DNA from: Nephromyces sp. MM_2019
Taxonomy: Eukaryota; Apicomplexa; Aconoidasida; Nephromycida
Direction of reading: 5' to 3'
Assembly: GCA_015657535.1 (NCBI GenBank)
Contig: JADHZB010001136.1
Span: forward strand, 62,001-126,000
Length of the DNA: 64,000 bases
Part shown: positions 1 through 11,655 of the stretch, piece after piece
Layout of the letters: the number at the start of each line of letters is the position of its first letter
Numbering within the stretch: the stretch's first letter is position 1
Position numbers and translations under genes: made by a program
Notes under the pieces: generated by a model
What the model was told of the DNA's origin: nothing
Seen by the model: the letters and a program-made list of their open reading frames with translations, nothing else
The model's database searches: none

Positions 1-507
1 CGATCAAAGTTTTATGGGAATATCGCTGTTCTATATATTAATTTGCGCTTGAATATAAAAGTAACTTTGCCTATGTAAATTGATAAAAACATGAAATTCG
101 CCATATAAGACATGAGTTTCGCTAAACAAAAATATTATTTTCTTGCTAGATGAAAATATGCTTTTTCTGCTATTCAGGAAAATGCCCCTGAATACACGCT
201 GGCCCTAGCAAAACTATTGAGCAAAATTCTTATTCATATTAAATATCAGACTTTTTTGATGTCAAAAAGGGCATCAAGATTACCAGGCTGCTTAAATGAA
301 ATGCAGTATTATTTCCTGCCAAAAAGTAGTCTATTGAAATTCCTGCCAGGCTAATTTCAATGTGTCGATTTTACTCTTGGATATTACAGTTTTTAGTTTT
401 TGTATTTTTGCATGTTTGGTATGATTAGAAGATGTATTTTTTGGTTTTTATTTTATATTTTTATTAGAACCCTCATCAGAATTTAAAAAAAATGTTTCTA
501 GAATAAA

Positions 508-526
508 AATTTTAGGGTTTAGGGTA
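508..526 (+). repeat. Two TTTAGGG units in tandem
   Basis: Two perfect adjacent copies of the heptamer TTTAGGG at 511-524, in very AT-rich sequence. This is the plant/algal/apicomplexan-type telomere unit. Two copies are too few to be a telomere and may be coincidence. Confidence 0.5.
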
Positions 527-2543
527 AATTATTTTTTTAATTATTTATTTTACTTTTACACTTTATAACAAATACACTAAAAAATACAAAAAATTCTTCA
601 AATACTTTTTTTTTTGTATTTAGGCATCATATTAATTTTTCTGTTTGTGCTTCACACGCAATGAAGTTATGATGGGTGTTAATCCTATTATTTTCCAGGC
701 AAATTTTCAGCAGAATAATATTCGTGCTGGAGCAGTTAAAGACTAAATGCATCATCATACTGCTTAGAAGAGGCAAAAGAAATATCCTGTACTTTTTAAT
801 GGTAATGCTCCGACTGGTGAGAAAGTTATGAAGTCCGTAGAAATCAGAGTATGACGCTTTTTGCGGGCCATCTCGAAAATATAACTTTCAATCTGCAGTA
901 CTGCTATTTCGAGTCAAGGCAACAACGTTTAGTTCAAAGGGATAATACAAGGTTTTGATGTAAGTTTATTCCATGGAAAATACTTTGAAAAGCTGGCTGA
1001 AGGTCTCGGTAACATTATCGAGCCACTAAGAACTTGCCTCGCTATAAGTGTGCAACCATTGAGATTTGCATAAACACAAGGCGCTAATTATGACATGCGA
1101 AGCTCACTGGCAAAAAGGAGACCTGGGAATCAGTTCCGTGACAGCATCCGAAGACCTTTGAATAAAATTGTACAGAGGGACTTGAGTAGTGTGTGTGTTG
1201 GTAGCCAGTTTATAGGTGGTAGCTAGCATGTATGTTGGTGGCTAACGTGTAGGTTAAGGCGATTATAGTGGAGTGATGGTATTAGTGTCATGGTCCAGAT
1301 AAGTTTATGCAGTCACATCGGAAGTGATGCTACCATAAAATAAATAGTAAATTAATTAACACAATTTCAATTCTTTTCCTCGTTTCAGAACGCTTTGTAG
1401 TTATAGGAGCATGCGATCTGATAATTTATTACTTTTTAGCGCGTCTTTAATACCCTGGATTACCCATGTATGCTGCACTTTCAGATTAATAGTATAGACG
1501 ATCTTATTACGCTTACCTCACTCTGCGTAAATCCACAAAGGAAAATGCCAAATCCAAGCTAAATTCGCAACATAGAATTTTATAAAATCAAGCGAAAGCC
1601 GTTGCTTCTTAATCATTCTAAAATAACGGTAGTGATTGATGTTATGCACAACTCACAACCTGTGGCATACTTGATGTTCACAGCATCCTCACACTAAAAA
1701 CGCTTCTGCAAGTTGTACTCTCCTCATTAGCTGCCATTAATGCTACGCATGCTCGTATTACAGGATAAAATTCATACTTAGTACTATCAGACAGCTTATA
1801 CTGTATTGAAATATTAGCATATAATCCTAAACCATCTATGAGGGATGCTAGTCAGTGGTAGCTCTGTCTGAGTTACCTCCAATAAGTTGATAAAGCGCTT
1901 CAAAACACCCGTGAGGCTTTCTAAGGGATATGTTTGTACTTTTTGGAAAAGCTTTGCTTCAAAATGGTGAATATGATGAAATCAAGAGGCAGATATAAAA
2001 TCCAAAGCCAGTAGCAAGCAGAAAGGGCAATTCCGAACGACAATAAAAACATTAGAAAGCTTGCATATTGGCGATCTAAGAATTGTTTTCGCATGCCACT
2101 GCTGCTTAAATGATGAAATGGAAATGTTCGTTGTGCGTGTACTCACTAGGATTTTTCCTAGGTTTTATGTTTATGTTTTTGTGGGCAGGGTATTAGCTCC
2201 ATCCTCTGCCTACAAACCTACATCTGGGATTCACTAGAGTATTATCTCCGTCCTTTTCCTAAAAACCTACATCTAGTAGCTTGTGGTTACTTGTATATTT
2301 ATAGTCTCTCCAAAGCTGTATTTACGATTTTTCCTACAGAAGGAGCCTTCAGTATCCCTGATAAAAGTAAGCACCGAGCTAAACTAGCTTCTTCTTACGT
2401 TTATGCCCTCAGTATTTTGCTTCAGTAATGATGCCCAACGCCAGGTTGTACTCTCTAATATACACGCTGTCTTAAACTTTTCCCCGTTTGCTCTCTATTT
2501 TATTGTATCACGTTGGGTTACGATGCGCTGAAGATTACGCGAG

Positions 2544-2692
2544 GCAGTGTGTCTTATATATATGATGATGAGGTATAGTCATCACTTTTTAGTATTATCT
2601 CAACCTAGTTGTTACAGCAGCGTGTCTCTTATATATATGATTATGAAGCATAGTCATCACGCTTAAACAGCGTCATCTCAATCTAGCTATTA
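2544..2692. repeat. Imperfect tandem duplication, about 73 bp
   Basis: Two adjacent copies share GTGTCT, TTATATATATGAT, ATAGTCATCAC and ATCTCAA in the same order, offset by about 73 bp. No coding potential seen. Confidence 0.7.
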
Positions 2693-3173
2693 CGGCGGCT
2701 ACCATTGTTCTTAAAAGGCTGTGCAATACTTTCTTAGCTTAACAATGACCTTCCATTAATTTGTATTGCCGCTTGTAACACCTGCATAACCTCCAGTGTC
2801 TAACGTTCTCTCTCCTCTTGTTAATAACTCGACTTGCTTATAGCATTTGAAATTGATATAAGCTTCTGCTCTAGGACACACCTTTGTAGGTGTAGAGATT
2901 TATTTTCTATTTTCTTCCATATATATGAAGCTTTCGGGCGGATTTTGTTGAAATGATGCTTCTTCTGAAGTGCTATAGCTGCCCTAAATTTTGCTCTTTT
3001 TTTAGCTTTCAATTCAAGAAATCCATTCAATAGAACTTGAGGCAAGGGAATCTTAAACTTGCCAATAGATAAGAAAAGTACCATCATTTCTTTGGGATTA
3101 TCTAATGTTTTTGGAACTTGATCGAGTAATTTAGTGTCTCGATGCTTGTATGAAGCACAATTTCTATTCCGTA

Positions 3174-3410
3174 GATGAGTTGAGTGTTATTCTAGTTGAA
3201 GAGAACGATTTAAGTTGTCTTTTAGTGGGAAAAATGTGTTTTTTGCAGTAAATTTGGTGGGAACTTAACGAAACATGCGTTGAGCTTCACAGTGATCTGA
3301 TGAGTTGAGTGTTATTCCAGTTGAAGAGTACGATTTTAGGTGTCTTTTATGAGGAAACATGTATTTTTTGCAGGAAATTTGGCGGGAAGCATATGTTGAG
3401 CTCCACCCCT
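3174..3410. repeat. Imperfect tandem duplication, about 125 bp
   Basis: Both copies begin GATGAGTTGAGTGTTATT (3174 and 3299) and continue in parallel through TTTTTTGCAG and GTTGAGCT. The second copy ends about 80 bp before the first proposed exon of the downstream gene, and both copies contain an intron-like TTTTTTGCAG acceptor. Confidence 0.8.
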
Positions 3411-3490
3411 GGTCATTACGCTTACAGGACCCCTATTTGGCTCTATTCCTCATAAATTGTACGAAAACATGCGCGGAGACCCATCCTTAG

Positions 3491-6400
3491 CATTCGGTAG
3501 TTCAAGAGGTATACCTGAGAAGGTAAGCTCTCTCAGGATAGTCATTGACACCTAGTTGTGCGTTGTATATGAAACTGCTTACTATTTCATTGATTTATTT
3601 AAGGTAAAGCTATTTAACGAAGGATTTTTAGTCGAGCTTTAAGGCCTAATCTGGGATCGCACAGTTCATCGTGGGAAGCATATCACGAAATTATTGCAAT
3701 TTCCCTACATTTCCTGTGTGCATGAATCTGCCTTTTTGCAGATGATGAACTAAATAGGATTATAGAACTTTCATCACTTTATGACTTCTCTAGTGCGTTG
3801 TTCCATGATAGCACTGTGTTTTTCGACGATTATCTCCTAGATGTTTGTTATATTTTTTGCAGTATTATTGCTTGCCTAATTACTCTGTTTGTGCTTTATT
3901 CTAGGAAAACCCCAGAATCTTGAAACAGTTGCAGTTTCTTTGACTTTGTAACCTTGATAACTTTCTTATTTGAAAGCGATAAATATATTTGATACTTATC
4001 AAGCAGATAAGAGAAAAGCATCATCTGAAAAGTCATTAATTTTTGAGTAACAATTTTTATTAGCTGAAACTCTTGCCGGGAAGCAACTAAACCTGCCCTC
4101 TTCTTGATCTGAAAAAGTTGTTATTTCAATGTTTTCTCGGAGAAGTAGCTGCCAATCTTTGCGAATGTATATCCGCTCCCTCAAACTTAATTATTGCTAA
4201 ATTGAATGGCTTTTTGACGCTCTTCCATTAGAAAAATCGAATTTTCTACGTTTTTTTCGCCCAGTAATTTGCTCGTATAACGAAAAAATATCTGTATGAT
4301 ATTTTTAAAGTTTATATTCTTTACTTTCTTCGGTGTACAAAAAGATTGAAGTAAATATTAGGTTTATCTCTAGTTTCTGCATTGGGATTGAATGCACATT
4401 CTTCAGCTACATTTTAGACTTTAAAGATAACAAAAATCTGCTAGGAAATCCCTTATTTGGATAAGAGGAGGCGGTTTGTTTTTTATGGCGTGATTTCTGC
4501 AAAATAAGCCATAGAAGGTGGTAGTTGGACCTTCAACCCGTGCCAGAGATGATGATGAAACTGCTTTTTCTTTGCTCTGTTTTTGCTTGTTTCTTCGAAA
4601 AAACACCGTTAACGAGGTCATATTATCTACTTTTGAGAGCTCCTTTTAATTTCATTCGTTACTGCTAGTTTTTAAGCAGCTTTATTAATGGCAAAGGTTG
4701 CAGAAAAAGACTATTTTGCAGGAATTTGCTGAATACTTGCCTAAAATTTGTCTTCTCAATTGCTTTTGGTATAAATATTAAGTAATAGTTGCTACAAAAA
4801 GGTCTACTATTGAAATATATAAATATCATTTCAAATATTATTAGATGTATATGCTATTTACTGATGCCTTTTTAGGATTTAAAAATATGTAGTAAGCTAT
4901 ATAGGTGGGTGCATTTTTTATTTCTACTTTGTTTTTCTTAGGAAAAATGGTATCATGGTAATGTGGGATCTCCGTCTACCAGTAAGCTTCGAATTGCGCT
5001 CTGGGGGGGGGGTAATTTTGAAGGGGCTTGCTTATGTGAGGGTTGCTGGATTTCGAGCTTCTCACCACTTTTACGATTTAGGAAGTTATGTTACATACGC
5101 CACTACACACACACTGCTACAGGCATCCCACTACATGCATACCACTACACGCAGCACTACACGGACACTGCTATGCATAGCACTACACACAAACTGCTAG
5201 ACATAGCACTACCTGCATATCACTACACGCAACACTACTGCATATAGCACCACTACACGCACCATTACACACACACTACTAAGCGTATGCCTTCCCCCAC
5301 ACCACTGCACACACCACTCACCTCAAATCTGCAGCAGCAAAACTGCGTTAAATTCATTGCTTTTGGGTATATGCAAAGTGCTTGGCCATAAGCTAATCTG
5401 CGCAAATTGTTAGCATTGCCTCCTGTGTGTGTGTGCTATGTGGTTGAGCTGATGCCGTGGGAGGCATATGAAAAGTGCGATTTTTTTGTTGTGTATAGTT
5501 GCTATTGATGCCATTTTTATGCCTTGTATAATGGCATTGATTGAAGGAATGGAGTGGTTTTTTATGTGCTGTAATTGCAACTTTCATAAGTCTCGAGCTA
5601 ATGATCATGGGGGTATCTTAGTTAGATTGTAAGGATGAACAAGAGAAGTATTTTTAATTCATATTTATGAGCTTGGTATGTGAGGCATGCTAATTCAGGA
5701 TTGCAGAAATTTTGGTTATTTTTATCTATATGATAGTGCCTTTTTCGCTGTACGTACACTGCTTCAAAAATCATTCACTATTAATTACATTCCCTTTTGC
5801 AAGGCAGGTTTGTTTTTTTTAATAATTTTTTGCTAGGTCGTTGGGTGACTGTTACGGGGTTTCCTGCTAGCGATATTGTATACTACCGAGCCCAGATAGA
5901 GAGAATGGTTGGACCGGCTTGTGACTGGGGTAAGTATATAGCCTATGCTGTTCTTTATTGCAGTTTTCACTTATTTAGATGAGTTTACCTACACCTTTGA
6001 ACTTATAAATTTGAAACACTTAGATGTACAGCTATTAGGCTCAAATGCTGGGAAATTGCTCAGAATGAAGAGCAGAAATGCAAAAAAACAAAAACACAAG
6101 CCAAACCCGCACACAAGCCAAAGCCGCGCACAAGCCAAACCCGCACACAAATTGCATAAATGGAAGCAATCATGCCCGCGAATTGCACTTGAAAGTATCT
6201 ACTTTTTTGCTGATTTCTTTACTTTTTGCTGCATAGAGGCCCGTATAGAGCTTAAATATCTCGTTTTGACTGTTTTGTTTTTATGAAATGTTTATACGCG
6301 GAGTTATATTTGCTTTCTATGTTTTTTAAGCGACTATGCCTGGAAAGCCTTAAAATTCGAAGCCTTTTTTTCCAGTTTTTTTTGCCTAAACATTCGCGAA

Positions 6401-9400
6401 GTTTCCCTTTTTTCTGCTTCTAGCATGTTTTTTATTCTCCCGCAGCCTTTGGGGGCTGTTTCTGCAGTTTTGCCGTTTATCCATCCTTTCATTTTTTTCC
6501 TTCAGCGTAAATCACTTTCCTCATGCCATGATTTCTACTTTATTTGGACTTTCAGCTTTAATGCAAGGCATCGGAAGTTACGCTATCTTTTTCGAAATTT
6601 ATCTCATCACTTTTCCTTCATTTTTTCGTTTTGCTCTGCTGTGTTACTAGCTCAAATTTATGGCTAAACTAGCGATTGTGTGTAGTCATTTCAGCAACTT
6701 TTGTTTTCTCAGTTTATAATTCAAAGGATCGAGTCCCAGAGTGTCATTTATGGTTAGCCAGATTATATTAACGTGGTGCTACTTTATTCGACTTAAAGTA
6801 GTGGATTACTTCATTATTTGCTGCCTTTTTCTTAGGGCAATCCACGATTTCCGCAGAATTTTTTCATCAGCTTGCTCTGCTAACTTTCACTGTACATACA
6901 CCTCCCAAAAGAATTTTTTTTTTCTTTTCGTCTATTACCTTTTTTTTATATACTTAAGCAGGTTTCTTCAACCAGTAGTCATGAAGATTTACTTGCATGT
7001 GTGCGTGTGTTCTCTGAAATTAAAGGAAGGTCTAGGAAAATATCTAAAATATTCAGGAAAAATTCTTTTTAAACTAATTTCTGCTTTGGAAGCATCTGCA
7101 GCCTGTGAAAGGATTTATTATGTTATTTTTTACTACTCGTGCGCTCAAGCGAAAATGGGGTCGCTGAAAACACTTTATAGTGTGTATATTAACGTTTTTG
7201 CAGCTTTTATTTCCAGCGTGCTCATACACTGCTTAAATTGGACCCTTCGTGGGCGCACACACGTACTTACGCACACACACACAAATTCTTGCGAAATAAA
7301 TCACAGAAACTTGACGAAAGGGCACTTTTTTTGCCCTTCCTTCTGTTTCTTTGCGATTTGGTTTGAATAAGGCATTCCTAGCCTCATGCTGTGCCATAAA
7401 TCGCAGGATATTTTTTTTTGAAGCTTTTGGAGAGTTTAAAGAAGTTGAATTGTTAAGAAATCCGCTTTTCTTAGCCAAAAAATAGGATATAATAGCAAAA
7501 CAATTGGTTTTCTTAGGTTTTGCAGCAGTGCTTAGCTGAAAGGGGGAGTTTCTCAGCTGCTAGAAACTTTGAAGTTTGATGTTAGTTGCTTGAAGGCGAC
7601 TCTAATAGCAGATTGAGATATCTTTAGTATTTCAGCTAGTTTTACCTAGCTTTTTCTTTAATGTGCTTTATTTAGATTGTGTGCGGGAAACTAGTTTCAT
7701 GTCGTTAATTTTTTAGTAAAGTGCTACTCTAGGTTCTTCATCTCATAGCCCTACGCTAGGTTCTTTAGATAGTGTGAGGGAGGCTAGTTTCATGGCGCTA
7801 ATTTTTTAGCACACAGCCCCACTCTAGGTTTTCCTCCACACAGCCCTACTCTAGGTTCTTCAGATAGCGTGCTGCAGCCTAGTTTCATTCCCTTACTTTT
7901 TCAGCGCATAACCCTCCTCTAGGTTCTTCATCGTCACACCTTCAAAATCCTTCTTTTATCATCATATCGAGCTAATCTCTATGAAAAGCCTGATTGTACA
8001 TTAGTTTTCTTCATGCTTTTTGTTTCAAGGTGGATTCTTTATAGTTTCCACTATTTTGCTTCTTTATTGATATATTTCTTTGGCTTCTGACTGAAGTAGT
8101 TCATAGTAGGCAGAGAGTATGTGTGTGTGTATATTTTTGTTTCGAATTTTTCTGTAGTTTTGTCTCCTCCCTCCATGCTGCTCTTTTGCTTCAATTTAGC
8201 ATCTACTAACTGCCTCTTTTTGCAAAAAAATAGGTTTTCTCCCCTTCGCTATTATCCCCTTAACTTAAATTTTTTCTACTCTTAGTAGGTGTGTTAGTTG
8301 CTTAGTCTGAAGCTGTGGTGAAATATAATGGAGCTTTTAAAAAGCCTACTGACTTTAGGTGTTCATTTTGCTTATTGAAGCTCATGGAGATAGCTTATCT
8401 TTTATATAGGCAAAATGAAGATATTTTTCCTTCAATTTCTCTTGAATTTTTTGTAAATACTGCATCTAGCTTCAAAGAGAGATTAGTGCATTTTACGGCT
8501 GTTTCAACACCTTAATTTTTAAACAATTACTGCTAAGGTACATTATAAATATTTTAACATTAAAAAGGGTGACGTCTGTTTTGTTTGCAGCTTCAAGAAC
8601 GATCTAATAGCCTCTAGAGCGTAAGTTTTTGCTGCTTCTAGCTTTTTCCTCCCAGAATATATCGCGTTGTAGATTTTTCTGATGAATAGTTTATAGTATT
8701 CCATAACTTAATACCCAGAAAATCTACCCCCAAAATGAGCTATTCTGCTTAGATTTTTAGCTCATAAATGACTTCATATAAACCATTTGATAAAGTGAAA
8801 TATTCGATGAAAAATAGTGGTAAAATTTCTTTTAAACTCACCTTTTTGCACGCACTCTCTCCAAGACACTCGCTGGAAAAAGCATGCAAATCCAGAGAGC
8901 AAGACACACGCATACACTCGCGGATTATTATATTTTGCAATTCCAGTATATTTAAAAGTGAAATTTTTCGAATTACGATAGCACAAAAATAGAGGGTTTT
9001 GATACCAAATACTATGAAAGGTAATGTTTATTTTAATAAGGCTTTGCTGCTATAAAATATTTAAAAGTAAAAGCGAATAAGAAAATGTGAGAATAACTTG
9101 AAAAATGACTAGGTTTTTAGTTGTTATACTGCCGGATGAAGTGCAATTTCTTCTCAATTTTGAGTAATAAACATACTCTGGAGAATTGCTTCCATCTTGG
9201 CATAGTATAAGGTACTGAAGTAGTTCAGATCGATATTTAATGACAAAAACTGTGGCAGCGTCAAAAAAATCTTCTTGAAAGCATATAAATGCGATGCTCT
9301 CTCTTTTAAATGTTACACACACATGGAGATGGTGAAGCTTATGCACTAGTTTGGAAACCTTGTAGCTTTGAGCAAGAAAAAAAAACACAAGCTAGTGAAT

Positions 9401-11655
9401 GTGCTGCCATTGGTATGTTCACCATTTGCTGTTGTTTTTAGGATATCGCTAAGTGGGCATCAAATCAGATCTGTTAAACTAAATATTCGGCGATGTAACG
9501 ATCCGGTTCGGCTTCATGCTGGAATATTAAGCTTTCTTGTGGTAGTAGAGGGGGTTATTTCGCTCTGATGATGGCCTGTAGGCTTCAATTTGCTCTCTAA
9601 TTTTGGTTAAAATGTGCTATTTCTATTCCATATGGTGTGTGGCGTTTTGAAATTATTTATCTCTGTGTGTTATGTGCAACTTTCAGGAATCTTTCAACTC
9701 ATTGCTAAAGTGTGAAGAAGCTCTTTTTGCTAAGCTTAACGTCTGCTTGTCTAGCTATTTGCTAATCATTCAAACGTATTTTTGCACAATTTTTTATTGC
9801 TAACTTTAAGAAGCAGGTGATGTCTTTCTCGGCTCCAACAAGAGTAGGGAGACTAGAGTCCAACAGCTAGTAGTTTCAATCGCTAAAAAATAGGCTTTTC
9901 TGCTATACCGAGAGCAGGGAGACTAGAGTCCAACAGCTAGTAGTTTAAATCGCTAACAAATAGGGAAGACAAATCATCAAGGAAGTTTTTTCCTTAAAAG
10001 GTTGAACCTATTTCGATTAGATTGCTTATCTTTGCAGTTTTATGCACAACCAAAGAAGTTTTTTATCTCAAGATGACTCCGAAATTAAGCAGCACACCAA
10101 GCAGTCGGTTTATCTTTTATAAGTAATGGCGATTTTTCGCATTGCTAGCCTTTCCTGGAGCTTGAAATTTTTTCTCATTTTGCAAAGCATAAGTCTTGGT
10201 ACTATGAAGTCGACAGCTTTCCGTTTTGTTTCTTATTTGTTACTAGCTGTAGCAACTCACTGGAAAACATACAGTGGCGATACCTAGGAAGAATCAGACT
10301 GAATATTTAGTATGTGTATTTTTGACGAATTGAACCAAGTTAGGACCTTTCGGGCTTTTAAAATCTGCGCACGCAGTTGTTGCGTTTATGGCTTAAGGTT
10401 GACCTAATAATTGATGGTATCACTTTTTAATAGTATGCAAACACAGGCTTTTTAGAGACAAAAAAATGTCAAAATAGCTCAAATTGCTCTAATTAAGAGA
10501 AACCTGATGCACTTATACAAATTCCGAAAATTTTCAATGTAACTACTTCACTAATAAATTTTTCACTGCGTGATTCGTGGGATATTTTTGCTCGGTTTAA
10601 GCCCTCCTCCCACTGCGATAATTTCGAATACAACTATTAAGCCAGTAATGGTTTCGTCTACTATTCTAGTTTTTATGCTTATAAAGCTGCTTTTTCATCT
10701 TCAGTTTTTACTTTAAATTTTTTTTTTCCCAAGAAGCCGAATTTATTACGTAATAAGCAAAAATATAACAAATTGCTTAATTGCTTTTTGTGTGCTCAGT
10801 GGATACTACGACGAAATGTACTGCCAGGAACTCATTGCTTAGAATGGCCAGAGCCGGAGTCTTCAATCGTGGAAAGCATCATTCTAGAAGTAATATTTTA
10901 CGTTTTAAAAAGTGTGAAGTTTCTGATTTGAAAGTTGTTTGATGCTATTATTTTTGCTGCTGCTTGTAAAGGCATCGTATTGAGAGTATGAGGTAACTTT
11001 TTGGCTTGTTTGTTTCACCTATTAGCGCCCGTGTAGCAGCTTAATAGCATATATTGTTGAAGGAGTGACAAAATTACTCCGTCCCTTTGGCACTTTTTCG
11101 TAGTTTCCACTATATAAGGTGAATTTTTTTGTATTTCCGGTAATTATTTTAAGCTCTTTTAGTGTAATTAAGCACTGCACTACCGTTACGCAAGATTGCT
11201 AATTGATATAGATAGCATTACTTAATTTGTGCTGTCTTGGTCCATGTCTTATTGGAAGATGCATACAATGAGTGCTCCTTTCTTCCTGTGAGCTTGCTTT
11301 GTATAAAGCTTATTTTAACACAGTATGACACATCGTGTCACTTATAGCGTGTAATATTGACAGGTTTTAGCGTTAAAGCGCATAGAATAAAACAAGAATA
11401 TAGCTTGGAATCTCTATGCGGTAAAAATTGTAAATTAATACTTTTTGTGTTTGATATGGAGATGGGACTAAGACATATAAATCTATTAATAGTAAGCAAA
11501 ATAAAAGAAAAAATTCTTTTTGTGTGTGTTTCACCCCCCTTCAGTCTTACGGACCGAATCAAGAGCTTTTCCGGTCGCTTATGAGCATTATGCGCGACAT
11601 TTTGCTCGGATATAGAAGGCTATTTGGCTGCTGTGAGAGGAAGCATCGTGCATAG
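3491..11655 (+). CDS. RRM-containing protein, Nup35/Nup53-like nucleoporin candidate (5' end missing)
   Basis: Exons joined by GT-AG sites with agreeing phases: 3491-3522 (weak), 4942-4981, 5837-5929, 6857-6891, 8306-8358, 8591-8620, 9442-9541 (or 9538) and terminal 11545-11655 (TAG). The key exon reads RWVTVTGFPASDIVYY, closely like the first strand of the MPPN-type RRM in Nup35/Nup53 (family pattern WVTVFGFP). It is followed after a short loop by LALLTFTSEAVVKYNGAF, a good RRM strand 3 plus helix 2. The last exon encodes an amphipathic helix ending GYRRLFGCCERKHRA; Nup35 family members end in a membrane-binding helix with a LFGW-type tail, so the layout fits, but the final Trp is absent. 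In that family the protein is a pore-complex scaffold binding membrane and other nucleoporins. No Met start is seen; upstream exons are needed. The exon chain is well supported, the family assignment is moderate. Confidence 0.5.
5097..5290. repeat. Degenerate CACTACA repeat
   Basis: About 190 bp of irregular CACTACA / ACACAC / GCATA units inside the intron that follows exon 4942-4981. An 11-G run sits at 5003-5013. This is low-complexity intronic sequence; the open frames here are by-products of the repeat. Confidence 0.8.
6741..7370 (+). CDS. Doubtful 209-codon open frame within an intron
   Basis: This is the longest open frame in the window. Its product would be very Phe/Tyr/Leu/Ile-rich, as expected from T-rich intron sequence, with a HTHTHTN stretch from a CA microsatellite near the end. 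It overlaps exon 6857-6891 of the nucleoporin-like gene in another frame. I see no family motif. It may be an unusually long chance frame or a nested membrane protein. Confidence 0.12.
   Translation: MSFMVSQIILTWCYFIRLKVVDYFIICCLFLRAIHDFRRIFSSACSANFHCTYTSQKNFFFLFVYYLFFIYLSRFLQPVVMKIYLHVCVCSLKLKEGLGKYLKYSGKILFKLISALEASAACERIYYVIFYYSCAQAKMGSLKTLYSVYINVFAAFISSVLIHCLNWTLRGRTHVLTHTHTNSCEINHRNLTKGHFFCPSFCFFAIWFE
7685..7930. repeat. Three degenerate tandem copies, about 95 bp
   Basis: CTAGTTTCAT followed by a T-run ending in AG recurs at 7691, 7783 and 7880, each followed by ACTCTAGGTTCTTC-like blocks. It lies in an intron of the nucleoporin-like gene. Confidence 0.75.
9841..9966. repeat. Direct repeat, 70 bp period, two copies
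   Basis: GGGAGACTAGAGTCCAACAG and the following CTAGTAGTTT..AATCGCTAA are shared by two copies starting near 9841 and 9911 with few mismatches. The intervening bases are unrelated to the shared block. The pair lies in an intron. Confidence 0.85.

Larger units (their letters stand above)
1..3490. other. No assignable gene
   Basis: AT-rich sequence without a recognisable coding region. The open frames are short and have no matching splice-site context that I can follow. It may hold the first exon or exons of the gene whose earliest proposed exon begins at 3491, because that exon starts in phase 1 and therefore needs an upstream partner. Two imperfect tandem duplications and a short telomere-like motif lie inside and are listed separately. 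Confidence 0.5.

Noticed and set aside
511..524. Telomere or subtelomere boundary
   Set aside because: Only two TTTAGGG units, with ordinary sequence on both sides.
5930..5963. 34-base GT-AG segment that could be a tiny intron in the nucleoporin-like gene
   Set aside because: Removing it leads to a frame (FTYLDEFTYTF) that does not match the RRM and has no suitable exit, whereas exon 6857-6891 continues the fold and keeps phase. All supported introns are 69 bases or longer.
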